From positions 1 through 22,600 of the IMG/VR virus record IMGVR_UViG_3300049483_000199: a stretch of DNA of 22,600 bases; one strand, written 5' to 3'. The position numbers and the translations under genes are program-made. This DNA comes from a virus. The first letter of the stretch is position 1, and each line of letters starts with the position of its first letter. This document shows positions 1 through 7,112 of the stretch, one piece after another. A model generated the notes under the pieces. The model saw only the letters and a program-made list of their open reading frames with translations, did no database searches and was not told where the DNA came from.

Positions 1-2
1 AC

Positions 3-347
3 GAGCACGCGGCAGCCGCGGCGCCGCGCGCCTCCCGCGTCTCGGCCGACGACGCGATCGCCGCGATCCGCGGCCTCGCCGACCGGTGGCCGCTCGCGAC
101 CGCGGAGGAGCGCGCCCGGTTGGCGCATCTCGTCTACGCCCGGATTCCGCTGCTCGGTCCCGAGGTCCGCCCTGTCGAGTTGACGCCATGGGCTTACGAG
201 CTCGCGCTCGACCAGGCGATGCCCGAGTTGGTCCGGTTGGGAGAGCGCCCCCGGCAGGAGACGAAGGATCGGGTGCAACCGACGGCAGTGCGCGTGCCGA
301 TCTCCGGCCGGCGCGAGCGGCTCGCTGCTGCCAGGCGCTCCGCGTGA
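3..347 (+). CDS. Serine recombinase/integrase, C-terminal fragment
   Basis: This frame is open from the window edge to TGA at 345-347 (114 residues seen), so the gene starts upstream of the window. The visible part, with stretches such as EERARLAHLVYARIPLLG and a following VELTPWAYELAL, resembles the extreme C-terminus of large serine recombinases. There, a helical segment is followed by a short beta stretch ending in a hydrophobic-x-Pro pattern. The catalytic serine domain and zinc-ribbon region would lie outside the window and cannot be checked. If correct, the protein integrates and excises the phage. The stop codon overlaps the GTG of the next gene (GTGA), so the two are probably co-translated. 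The assignment rests on a short tail plus prophage context and could be wrong. Confidence 0.6.
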   Translation, partial: EHAAAAAPRASRVSADDAIAAIRGLADRWPLATAEERARLAHLVYARIPLLGPEVRPVELTPWAYELALDQAMPELVRLGERPRQETKDRVQPTAVRVPISGRRERLAAARRSA

Positions 348-592
348 GGGACGCGGCGACCCAGCGTCATCGCCGCCGGCCGACCTGCCGGGAGATCGAG
401 GTCCTCACGGCCGTCCTCGCCACCGGCTCAGAGAAGGCGGCCGCGCACTGCCTGGGCATCTCCGCGGCGACGGTCAAGAGCCACCTTGCGAACGCCCGTT
501 CCAAGTGCGGCGTTGACACGACCCTGCAGCTCGTGCAGGCCCTGGCACCACAGCTACCCCTGCCAAACGGCATCCCCCAAAAAGGCGAGTAG
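344..592 (+). CDS. Small LuxR/GerE-type helix-turn-helix regulator
   Basis: An 82-residue protein starting at GTG 344, which overlaps the upstream stop as GTGA. It consists almost entirely of one LuxR C-terminal HTH domain: the REIEVLTAVLATGSEKAAA segment, then the recognition helix region LGISAATVKSHLANARSKCG. There is no receiver or autoinducer domain, so it is probably a stand-alone DNA-binding protein. The frame is open further upstream to about position 86, but that stretch lies across the recombinase gene and is Arg/Pro/Ala-rich, unlike a folded domain, so the coupled GTG is preferred. Position next to the recombinase suggests a role in integration, excision or the lysogeny decision (inference). 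A repeated GTAGCTA motif at its stop codon and just downstream may be its own operator. Confidence 0.72.
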   Translation: MRDAATQRHRRRPTCREIEVLTAVLATGSEKAAAHCLGISAATVKSHLANARSKCGVDTTLQLVQALAPQLPLPNGIPQKGE

Positions 593-628
593 CTATCCCG
601 GCGCCGCGTAGCTACGCTCGGGGGCGTG
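589..628 (+). promoter_or_regulatory. Probable promoter of a leaderless transcript with GTAGCTA repeats
   Basis: This is the only real break in the coding of the left end. GTAGCTA occurs at 589-595 and again at 608-614, 19 bp apart start to start. The second copy extends to the palindrome GTAGCTAC (608-615). TACGCT at 613-618 fits a TANNNT -10 element, with the GTG at 626 lying 7 nt after it. That is the arrangement of leaderless messages in which the start codon is at or next to the transcription start. The -35 position (about 590-595, TAGCTA) is a poor match to TTGACA, which may point to an activator. The repeats could be bound by the LuxR-type protein encoded immediately upstream; this is inference. 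Confidence 0.45.
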
Positions 629-796
629 ACGAACCCCGCCCGCGGCCCGCTCCCGCTCCTCCCCCCGGGAGCGGCCGCCGCCAATGGAAACTCGCAAGCC
701 GCACCCGTTGCTCTCGTGCTTGCGCCCGCTGGGGCCCCGGGTCATGGGCCCCTCCTCCCCCGCCGGCAGGCGATGCGATGGCTCTCCGGCCGGTGA
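626..796 (+). CDS. Possible small Pro/Ala-rich protein (56 aa)
   Basis: An open frame from GTG 626 to TGA 794-796, rich in Pro, Ala, Gly and Leu, beginning MTNPARGPLPLLPPG and ending RRQAMRWLSGR. Support is indirect: it starts exactly where a leaderless transcript would begin, nearly all third positions are G or C, and its end overlaps the start of the next gene by 19 nt, as in a coupled operon. No domain is recognised and no membrane segment is obvious. In GC-rich DNA short open frames are common, so this could equally be a leader region for the 778 gene. Function unknown. Confidence 0.4.
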   Translation: MTNPARGPLPLLPPGAAAANGNSQAAPVALVLAPAGAPGHGPLLPRRQAMRWLSGR

Positions 797-1254
797 CGGA
801 CGACCAGCTCACTCCGGCCCTCGCCGCGGTGGTCCCGCCGCAGCCGGTGGTTCTGACCTCCGCGGAGATCACGGGCCTCATCGGGCTGTTCCAGACGATG
901 TTGGACCGCACCGAGCGCAACATCCTCGACCGCCTGGACGACAACTCGCGAGGCGCGACCGCCCGCTGGACCAAGCACGACGAGGACGCGGCGGCCAAGG
1001 AGGCCCGGACTGCCGCCCGTTTCCTCAAGATCGAGACAGCGCTCGATACGACCGTGGCCACCCTCCAGGCGCACCTCGACCGTGAGCACGACGAGGACAT
1101 CCGCATGGATGCCCGGATCCGCCCGATCCGCGGCTCGCTGGCGTGGCTGTGGAACCAGCGCCGGGACATCGTGATCGTGCTGATCGGCCTCGGCGTGCTG
1201 GCGACGTTCCTGGTGGAGTCCTTCGGCCGCATCGTCGGGCCGCACGTGCCGTGA
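778..1254 (+). CDS. Coiled-coil protein with C-terminal membrane anchor
   Basis: A 158-residue protein. Residues about 28-110 are strongly helical and charged, with heptad-like spacing (for example LFQTMLDRTERNILDRL and later RTAARFLKIETALDTTVATL). One hydrophobic segment at about residues 131-148 (IVIVLIGLGVLATFLV) follows a basic NQRRD, and the tail is short. A soluble coiled coil anchored by one C-terminal helix, directly upstream of the amidase and holin, suggests an accessory lysis protein (spanin-like or holin-regulating), but no specific family is recognised. ATG 778 is the first start in this frame after the promoter region; a GGCAGG stretch precedes it at 765-770. Its stop overlaps the next GTG as GTGA. 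Confidence 0.7.
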   Translation: MALRPVTDDQLTPALAAVVPPQPVVLTSAEITGLIGLFQTMLDRTERNILDRLDDNSRGATARWTKHDEDAAAKEARTAARFLKIETALDTTVATLQAHLDREHDEDIRMDARIRPIRGSLAWLWNQRRDIVIVLIGLGVLATFLVESFGRIVGPHVP

Positions 1255-1340
1255 GCGCCATCCGCCGCGCCTGGACCTGGTGGCTCCGCGTCACCGCCGC
1301 CCGCCGCCGCCCGGGCTGGGACCGGCGGGGCGTGCGATGA
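1251..1340 (+). CDS. Possible coupled micro-ORF (29 aa, Trp/Arg-rich)
   Basis: GTG 1251 overlaps the preceding TGA as GTGA, and its own TGA (1338-1340) overlaps the amidase start as ATGA. It would encode 29 residues, starting MSAIRRAWTWWLRV and then Arg-rich. Without it there would be an 82-nt gap between two otherwise tightly packed genes. With it, ribosomes could pass by termination-reinitiation from the membrane protein gene to the endolysin gene. The peptide is amphipathic and very basic, so it could act at the membrane, or the act of translation alone may matter. Length is too small to judge by composition. Confidence 0.42.
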   Translation: MSAIRRAWTWWLRVTAARRRPGWDRRGVR

Positions 1341-2203
1341 GCTACCCGTTCGTGCCGTCCGCGGTGGACCTTGGCCCGGCCAAGGGGCCCAGGCTCGCGG
1401 TCGTTTGGCACATGGCCGAGGGCGGCGGGACCGTCGCCTACCTGGCGGCGCCGAACCCCAACGGCGTCTCCGTCCACTTCGTGGTTGAGCGCGCCGGACG
1501 TACCGTCCAGATGCTGCCGTTCGACCACATGCACAGCTCGATCCGGCCGACCGAGATCCGCACGACGGACGACGTCGACGGCTTCTTCGGCGTCACCGCG
1601 GCCCGCACCGTCATGGGCAGGTGGGCCGACACGCGCTCCACCCTCGGTCCGAACCACGCCTCGATCGCGGTCGAGTGCGAGGGCTTCGCCGACACGGGAC
1701 CCAACGAGGTCCAGCAGCTCGCGATGCGCGCGCTGTTCGCCTACCTCGCCGGCGTCTTCCCGGGGATCCGCAGCCTCGGGCACCGCGACTTCGCGGACTA
1801 CAAGGCCTGCCCGGGCAGGCACATCCCGTGGGACCGCCTCGGCGGCCACGGTGGAGGCGACATGGGCCTGCACGTCACGCTCCCGACCACCGTCAACCTC
1901 AAGGCAGGGACCCTGTCGATCCCGAAGGGGGCCGACGCGATCCGGGTCGCCGACGGCACCCACTACACCGTCCCGGTCGACGTGCGGCGCCCGGCCTACG
2001 GGGCCTCGCTGACCGGCTCCAACAGCGGTCCCGGCTGGCTGGTCGATCTCAACGGTGACGAGGCCCACTTCGTCCGCGCCGGCACCCCGGGGCTGACCTG
2101 GACCCCGACTGCCGATGCCGCGTCCGTCCACGCCGCGAGAGCCGAGGGCGCCGCTGCCGTCAAGGCTGCCGCCGTCGCGGCCGCGGCCACCTACGGAGCG
2201 TGA
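1337..2203 (+). CDS. Endolysin: N-acetylmuramoyl-L-alanine amidase (Amidase_2/PGRP fold)
   Basis: A 288-residue protein. Residues about 18-165 have the Amidase_2 pattern: the first zinc ligand H25 in VVWHMAEGG, a central strand ASIAVECEGF, and the second cluster GHRDFADYKACPG with H149, K156 and C158. H25, H149 and C158 match the T7-lysozyme type zinc site and K156 the catalytic lysine. It would cleave the amide between N-acetylmuramic acid and L-Ala in peptidoglycan. Residues about 175-255 form a beta-rich C-terminal region of unknown family, probably cell-wall binding, and the last 30 residues are Ala-rich helix. There is no signal peptide, which fits holin-dependent release. ATG 1337 is chosen because it overlaps the upstream stop (ATGA); the frame is open upstream to 1280. 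Confidence 0.9.
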   Translation: MSYPFVPSAVDLGPAKGPRLAVVWHMAEGGGTVAYLAAPNPNGVSVHFVVERAGRTVQMLPFDHMHSSIRPTEIRTTDDVDGFFGVTAARTVMGRWADTRSTLGPNHASIAVECEGFADTGPNEVQQLAMRALFAYLAGVFPGIRSLGHRDFADYKACPGRHIPWDRLGGHGGGDMGLHVTLPTTVNLKAGTLSIPKGADAIRVADGTHYTVPVDVRRPAYGASLTGSNSGPGWLVDLNGDEAHFVRAGTPGLTWTPTADAASVHAARAEGAAAVKAAAVAAAATYGA

Positions 2204-2207
2204 TCCG

Positions 2208-2510
2208 ATGGAAGACCTGACCTTCGCCGTCGTCCTCACCGCCGCCGGCGCCACCGCGTCGGCCGCGCTCATCACGGGCCTGATCGCCATGCTCAAGCAG
2301 CTGGTGGGCATCGGACCCTGGATCAAGGCCGACCGCGAGCCGACGATCGCGTTCGTGCTGTCCGCGGTCCTGGTCGCGGTCGCAGTCGCCAGCGTCGGCG
2401 TCGTCACGCCCGCCTCGCTGTTCGCGGCGTTCCTGGCCTGGTTCGGGATCGCCCAGGTCTCGATGGGCGTGCACAACACCGTCAAGGCCGCGACGGGAGG
2501 GACGCCCTGA
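2208..2510 (+). CDS. Holin-like small membrane protein
   Basis: A 100-residue protein with three predicted hydrophobic segments, at about residues 5-28, 44-66 and 68-85. They are separated by a short loop with charged residues (WIKADREPT) and a very short turn. The C-terminus is short and mildly polar. Size, topology and location 4 nt after the endolysin gene fit a phage holin that permeabilises the inner membrane to release the amidase. No family-specific motif was identified, so assignment rests on topology and neighbourhood. ATG 2208 gives a protein starting just before the first membrane segment; the frame is open upstream to 2115, but that part overlaps the endolysin end. Confidence 0.78.
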   Translation: MEDLTFAVVLTAAGATASAALITGLIAMLKQLVGIGPWIKADREPTIAFVLSAVLVAVAVASVGVVTPASLFAAFLAWFGIAQVSMGVHNTVKAATGGTP

Positions 2511-2511
2511 C

Positions 2512-2796
2512 GTGCTCTGCGCGGCGTGTCGGCGGGCCCGTCCCGCCGATGAGCTCCTGGCGTACTGGCCGGTCGGTGACCCCGACCGGCTCCGCCATGT
2601 CTGCCGCCCGTCGCTCAACATCCCCGCGCCCGGCGGCCGAGGCTCCTGTTTCGCCGCTGTCGTGGACGTCGCCAGCAAGCACGCGATCGCCCTCGCCGCT
2701 CCCGCCTGTCGGTCACAGCTCGAGCGTCCCGTCCGCCCTGGCGAAGCTGGCTGGTATCGCCTGCTCTCGGAAGCCGGCGTGAGGGCGGCCGCATGA
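2512..2796 (+). CDS. Small Cys-containing, possibly zinc-binding protein
   Basis: A 94-residue protein starting at GTG 2512, one base after the holin stop. It begins MLCAACRRARPADELL, with a CxxC at residues 3-6, then C31 (VCRPSL), C46 (GRGSCF) and C66. The first four cysteines could make a zinc-ribbon-like site. No family is recognised. Its place between the holin and the small terminase, and the ATGA overlap with the latter, suggest co-expression with packaging genes. A role as packaging or DNA-binding accessory factor is possible but unsupported by motifs. Confidence 0.6.
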   Translation: MLCAACRRARPADELLAYWPVGDPDRLRHVCRPSLNIPAPGGRGSCFAAVVDVASKHAIALAAPACRSQLERPVRPGEAGWYRLLSEAGVRAAA

Positions 2797-3371
2797 GGGT
2801 CTTCGATCCTGACAAGCACTGCGGCGGCGAGACAAACGCGCTCAACGGCGCGACGCCCTGCCGGCTGCCCAAGGGCACCAGGACGGACCACCTGCACTCG
2901 GGCCATTGCTGGCTCCACGGCGGAAGGAGCCCCAACGGCAAGCGCTTCGCGGGCAAGGAGGCGGCCGGCCAGGCGCTCGCCAAGCTCGGGGTGCCCGTCG
3001 GTTCGGGCGACCCGTTCGTGCTCCTGGCCAAGACCGTGAGCCACGCCGAGGGCTACCTCGAGGCGACGGCGCAGCTGGCTCGCGAGGCGTCATCGGCTGA
3101 GACCCCGGTCGTGGGCCTCGAGGCGATCGCCGACCTCTACGAGCAGGCGATCCGGACGGCCGCCCGGACGGGCAAGGCCGCGGTCGACGCCGACGTCGCG
3201 GACCGCCTGGCCACGCTCGACGAGCGAGTCGACTCCCTGCTCTGGCGCTTCGTCGGCGAGCTGCTCGAGCGCGTCGTGCCGCAGGCCCAGCGCCCGGCCG
3301 TGGAGGCCTGGGCGTCCGTTCGCCTGGGCGAGCTCGCGGCCGAGTACGAGCACCCGGTGGCGGTGCACTGA
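2793..3371 (+). CDS. terS: Probable terminase small subunit with zinc-finger-like N-terminus
   Basis: A 192-residue protein directly before the large terminase (TGATG overlap). The N-terminal 45 residues have C10, C23, C39 and H42 in a CGGE...PCRLPKGTRTDH...HCWLHGG layout. This resembles the metal-binding start found in many proteins that precede TerL in actinobacterial-type phages. Residues about 50-185 are mostly helical, including ETPVVGLEAIADLYEQAI and a long helix near the end, and could form the oligomerisation core. It would bind the phage packaging site and hand DNA to TerL. The metal-binding reading comes from residue spacing; the role comes mostly from position. Confidence 0.68.
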   Translation: MRVFDPDKHCGGETNALNGATPCRLPKGTRTDHLHSGHCWLHGGRSPNGKRFAGKEAAGQALAKLGVPVGSGDPFVLLAKTVSHAEGYLEATAQLAREASSAETPVVGLEAIADLYEQAIRTAARTGKAAVDADVADRLATLDERVDSLLWRFVGELLERVVPQAQRPAVEAWASVRLGELAAEYEHPVAVH

Positions 3372-4882
3372 TGACGCTGACCACCACGCTCCCCCGCCGG
3401 CGCAACCCGTTCGCGCGGCTGTCCGCCCGTCTCGACCCGACATCTGAGCGCGCCACCGCCGATCGCGAGCGCGATGCGGCGATGGCCGACGTCGACACGT
3501 TCGCGCGCCACTGCAAGATCCAGGATGCCGAGGGCGCCGAGATCGCGTTCCGCGACGCGGGCTGGGTCTGGCAGTTCCAGCTGCTCGCGCTGTGGGTTGT
3601 CATCCGCCTTTGCGTCGTCCTCAAGGCCCGGCAGCTGGGCGTGTCCTGGCTCGCGGCCATGTACGCGCTATGGGTGGCGATCCGCCGGCCAGGCCAGTCG
3701 GTACTGCTCATCAGCCGCCGCCAGGAGGACGCCGACAAGCTCCTCGAGAAGGTGGCCTACATCTGGGAACGCCTCCCGGGCTGGCGGCCTCGCGCCGTGG
3801 TGAACGTGCGCACGATCAAGTTCCCGGGCCTGGGCAGCGAGATCGAGGCGCTGCCGGCGTCGGAGAACATCGGCCGCAGCCGAACGGCGCAGCTCGTCAT
3901 CCTCGACGAGCACGCCCACCAGCCCTTCGCGAGGAAGATCTTCCTCGCGATCAAGGCCGTGGCCGAGAAGGGCCAGGTCCTCAGCATCAGCTCGGCCAAC
4001 GGCCAGGGTGCCCTCCACTCCCAGATCTACCTCGCCGCCAAGGCCGGCACGAACGGCTGGAAGGCCGTCTTCATCCCGGCCCGGGCACATCCCGACCGCC
4101 AAGCACCCGGATGGCGGGAGCGAGAGCGGGCCGCGCTCGAGCAGCTCGCCGATGCCGAGTTCGCCCAGGAGTACCCGGACAACGACGTCGAGGCGATCAC
4201 CACGACCGGCCGCCCGGTCTTCCGCCACGAGGACCTCGGCCGCCAGCCGGTCGAGGCGGGCACCCCTGGCGCGCCCGGGCTCACGGTCTACCGGCTGCCC
4301 GAGGCGGGCAAGGTCTACGTCGTGGGCGCCGACGTCGGCGAGGGGCTGTCCACGTCGGACTGGAGCTCCGCGCACGTCCTCGAGCGCGACAGCGGCGAGC
4401 AGGTCGCCTCGCTGCGCGGCCGCTGGACCCCGGACGTGTTCGCCGACAAGCTCGACAAGCTCGCCCGCTCCTACGCCCGCCACGCCACGCCCACGAGCCG
4501 GATGCCGGTCATCGTCGGCGTGGAGCGCAACAACCACGGCCACGCGGTCCTCCTGGCGCTCGCGAGGCTCCACGGCGGCACGGCGCCCTACCAGGTGTTC
4601 CGCGGCAAGGACAAGCGCGTCGGCTGGCTCACCACCTCCGCGAGCCGTCCGGTCCTCGTCGACCAGCTCGAGGAAGCGCTGCGCATCTCCGCGATGACGC
4701 TCCACGACGCGAGCTCCGTCGACCAGATGGCGACGTTCGCGTACAACGACGACGGCCGGCCGGAAGCCCAGGACGGCTACCACGACGACGACGTGCTCGC
4801 GCTGGGCATCGCCTGGCAGCTCCGCCGGCGGGCGTTCGGCCGCGTCCTCGACGTGCGGAAGCCGGAGGTCAAGGCCGCGTGA
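3371..4882 (+). CDS. terL: Terminase large subunit (packaging ATPase and nuclease)
   Basis: A 503-residue protein with both terminase domains. The ATPase domain has a deviant Walker A KARQLGVSW (residues 85-93, with lysine at the front rather than GKS/T), Walker B LVILDE with D179 and E180, and a coupling motif SSAN at 207-210. The C-terminal RNase H-like nuclease shows GADVGEG with D321, GVERNNHG with E385, and HDDDVLALG with D472-D474, a plausible metal-binding acidic set. It powers DNA translocation into the prohead and cuts the concatemer. ATG 3371 overlaps the upstream stop by one base (TGATG), which fixes the start. The product is full length for the family. Confidence 0.94.
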   Translation: MTLTTTLPRRRNPFARLSARLDPTSERATADRERDAAMADVDTFARHCKIQDAEGAEIAFRDAGWVWQFQLLALWVVIRLCVVLKARQLGVSWLAAMYALWVAIRRPGQSVLLISRRQEDADKLLEKVAYIWERLPGWRPRAVVNVRTIKFPGLGSEIEALPASENIGRSRTAQLVILDEHAHQPFARKIFLAIKAVAEKGQVLSISSANGQGALHSQIYLAAKAGTNGWKAVFIPARAHPDRQAPGWRERERAALEQLADAEFAQEYPDNDVEAITTTGRPVFRHEDLGRQPVEAGTPGAPGLTVYRLPEAGKVYVVGADVGEGLSTSDWSSAHVLERDSGEQVASLRGRWTPDVFADKLDKLARSYARHATPTSRMPVIVGVERNNHGHAVLLALARLHGGTAPYQVFRGKDKRVGWLTTSASRPVLVDQLEEALRISAMTLHDASSVDQMATFAYNDDGRPEAQDGYHDDDVLALGIAWQLRRRAFGRVLDVRKPEVKAA

Positions 4883-6354
4883 GCCGCCCCATCCTCACCG
4901 AGGCCTGGATCGTCGGCTCGGGCTCCGGGGCCCGCGTCGTCAAGGCCCAGGCTTCCGAGAGCCAGCAGCTGGCCGAGGACCCGTTCAACTACAGCGAGGG
5001 CGAGGGCGGTCTCGTGCGCCCGCCCTACGACCTCGACCAGCTGGCCGAGATGCTCGAGGGGAACACGCTCCACGCCCGTGCCTGCCGGCAGAAGGCGACC
5101 GACGTAGCCGGTCGGGGGTTCACGCTCCGCTCCACCGCCGACGACGGAGAGGTCACCGACGCGACCAAGGCGCTGTGGGCCGCGTTCGTGGCCGAGGTCG
5201 AGAACGACGAGCGCGGCGACGAGAGCTTCAAGGAGCGCATCGAGATGGCCGCCCAGGACTTCGAGTCCGTGGGCTGGGGCGTCCTCGAGGTCAGCCGCCG
5301 AGCGGACGGCGTGCTCGACGGCCTGTGGCATGTTCCGGGGCACACGATGCGCGCCCACAAGGACGGCAAGCGGTTCGCCCAGAAGCGCTCCGGCAAGCTC
5401 GTGTGGTTCAAGCGCTTCGGCCTCGACGGCACGGTCGACCGGCGCGACGGCGGCTGGTCGGCCACCACGCGACGCGACGAGTTCGCGGGCAACGAGGTCA
5501 TCGTCGTCCGCAACTACACGCCCCGCAGCTCCTACTACGGGCTGCCCGACCACATTCCGGCGCTCTCGGCGATCGCGGGCTGGCGCGCCCAGGCCGAGTT
5601 CAACATCCGTTTCTTCGACAACAACGCGGTCCCGTCCTACGCGGTGGTCATCGAGGGCGCCGACGTGAGCCCCGAGTTCGAGGAGAAGATCCTCGACCAC
5701 TTCCGCCAGCTCAAGGGCAACCCGCACAGCACCCTGGTGCTCCCGGTGCCGGGCCTCCCGGGCGACGACGCGACGCAGGTCAAGGTCACGTTTCAGAAGC
5801 TGTCCAGCGACATCAAGGACGCGAGCTTCCGGCTGTACAAGCAGGACAACGCCCTGGAGATCTGCATCGCCCACGGCGTGCCGCCCTACCGCATCGGCTG
5901 GCCGATCGTCGGCTCCCTGGGTGGCTCGACCGCCGAGGAGATGACGCAGATCTACAACGACTCGATCGTGCAGACGCGCCAGGAGACCTGGGAGCAGCGC
6001 CTGACGCGGACGCTCCTGGGTCCCAAGGGTCTCGTCCTTGCCGACGTGGTCCTCAAGGCCAACGAGCTCGACACGCGCAACGAGACCCGCGACGTCGAGA
6101 AGGCCAAGGCGCTCTGGGAGATGGACGCGCTGCTGCCCGACGAGGCACGCAGCTTCTTCGCGATGGACCCGCTGCCCGACGCGCGGGGCGAGAAGACCAA
6201 GAGCGAGTCCGCTCCCCCGCCGGCGCCCAACCCCTTCGCCGCGGCGGCGATGCCCGTCATGGACGCCGCGGTCGCCAAGCGCTGGCGCGAAGAGGTCACG
6301 GAGCTCTCGCGGATCCGGAAGCGCCTCGAGCGGCTCGCCGAGGTGGCGGCGTGA
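4879..6354 (+). CDS. Portal protein (PBSX/SPP1-like siphovirus portal)
   Basis: A 491-residue protein starting at GTG 4879, overlapping the TerL stop as GTGA. Typical portal features are PFNYSEGEGGLVRPPYD near the start, a YYGLPDHIPALSAI segment around residue 220, RFFDNNAVPSYAVVIEG around 244-260, and GVPPYRIG in the second half. The C-terminal 50 residues contain a Pro/Ala linker and a basic helix. The dodecameric ring it forms is the DNA entry channel and head-tail vertex. Its frame stays open upstream to 3592 through the TerL gene; that part has shadow composition and is excluded. Order TerL-portal-head protein-protease is canonical. Confidence 0.92.
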   Translation: MSRPILTEAWIVGSGSGARVVKAQASESQQLAEDPFNYSEGEGGLVRPPYDLDQLAEMLEGNTLHARACRQKATDVAGRGFTLRSTADDGEVTDATKALWAAFVAEVENDERGDESFKERIEMAAQDFESVGWGVLEVSRRADGVLDGLWHVPGHTMRAHKDGKRFAQKRSGKLVWFKRFGLDGTVDRRDGGWSATTRRDEFAGNEVIVVRNYTPRSSYYGLPDHIPALSAIAGWRAQAEFNIRFFDNNAVPSYAVVIEGADVSPEFEEKILDHFRQLKGNPHSTLVLPVPGLPGDDATQVKVTFQKLSSDIKDASFRLYKQDNALEICIAHGVPPYRIGWPIVGSLGGSTAEEMTQIYNDSIVQTRQETWEQRLTRTLLGPKGLVLADVVLKANELDTRNETRDVEKAKALWEMDALLPDEARSFFAMDPLPDARGEKTKSESAPPPAPNPFAAAAMPVMDAAVAKRWREEVTELSRIRKRLERLAEVAA

Positions 6355-7112
6355 CCATGACGGTCGACGCCCTCACCGCCCTCGTCGACGACCTCGTCGT
6401 GCACGCCCGCGGCCGCCTGGCGAAGGCCTCGCTGCCGGGCGCGATCGCCGCGCGGGACGCCCTGGTCGCGCCCTTCGCGGCCGACCTCGCCGACTACTTC
6501 GACGCCATGAGCAAGCGCGTCCTGGGCACGGTGAGCAAGGCCCTGGAGATCGGCTGGGATCCGGCGGACGACGTCGACTGGACGGTCGAGGACGAGGAGC
6601 TCACGAAGGTCCTGGCCCGCTGGTACGCGGTCCTGGGTGAGACGGCCTTCGCGGGTGTCGCCGACCAGCTGGCGATCGAGCTGCGCTGGGACCTCAGTGC
6701 CCGCCCTGTTGCCGCGATCCTCGACCGCGTCGGCACGCGCGTGGTGGACATCAGCGAGACCAGCCGCGAGCTCCTCGCCGGCATCGTGCAACGCGCCACC
6801 GAACAGGGCCTCTCGGTCGACCAGCTCATCCCGCAGCTCGAGGATGCGTTCGCGTCGTGGTCGACGAGCCGCGCGGCGACGGTGGCCCTGACCGAGACCG
6901 CGAACGCCTACAACCTGGCGGCCGCAGCCGGCTACGCCGCGTCTGGCCTCGTCGACGAGGTCGAGATCTTCGACGGTGCCGAGTGCGGCTGGGACGGCCA
7001 TGACGACCCGGACCTCGCCGACGGCTCCATCCGGACCCTCGAGGAGTTCACGGACATGCCGATCAGCCACCCCAACTGCCAGCGGGCGGCGGGCCCGGTG
7101 GTCGTCCGATGA
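6351..7112 (+). CDS. Phage Mu F-like / SPP1 gp7-like minor head protein
   Basis: A 253-residue protein directly after the portal. The C-terminal third carries the family signature: ALTETANAYNLAAAAGYAASG, then DGAECGWDGHDDPD, and finally ISHPNCQRAAGPVV, with the conserved H-P-N-C near the end. The N-terminal two thirds are helical. Members bind the portal and are packaged in small numbers. The start is either GTG 6351 (GTGA overlap, with GAGG at 6340-6343 seven nt upstream) or ATG 6357. GTG is preferred because of the spacing and because the same overlap type recurs through the operon. Confidence 0.85.
   Translation: MTMTVDALTALVDDLVVHARGRLAKASLPGAIAARDALVAPFAADLADYFDAMSKRVLGTVSKALEIGWDPADDVDWTVEDEELTKVLARWYAVLGETAFAGVADQLAIELRWDLSARPVAAILDRVGTRVVDISETSRELLAGIVQRATEQGLSVDQLIPQLEDAFASWSTSRAATVALTETANAYNLAAAAGYAASGLVDEVEIFDGAECGWDGHDDPDLADGSIRTLEEFTDMPISHPNCQRAAGPVVVR

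Noticed and set aside
86-343. Upstream extension of the LuxR-type gene
   Set aside because: It runs across the recombinase gene in another frame and has no domain-like sequence. The GTG at 344 gives a complete HTH protein with a GTGA overlap.
593-777. Attachment site (attP) next to the recombinase
   Set aside because: Serine integrase sites lie near their gene, but I saw no inverted-repeat core that could be named with confidence. The GTAGCTA repeats fit a promoter or operator better.
3592-4878. Upstream in-frame extension of the portal gene
   Set aside because: It overlaps the large terminase in another frame. The translated part is Arg/Gly/Pro-rich, and the GTG at 4879 overlaps the terminase stop in the style used across the operon.
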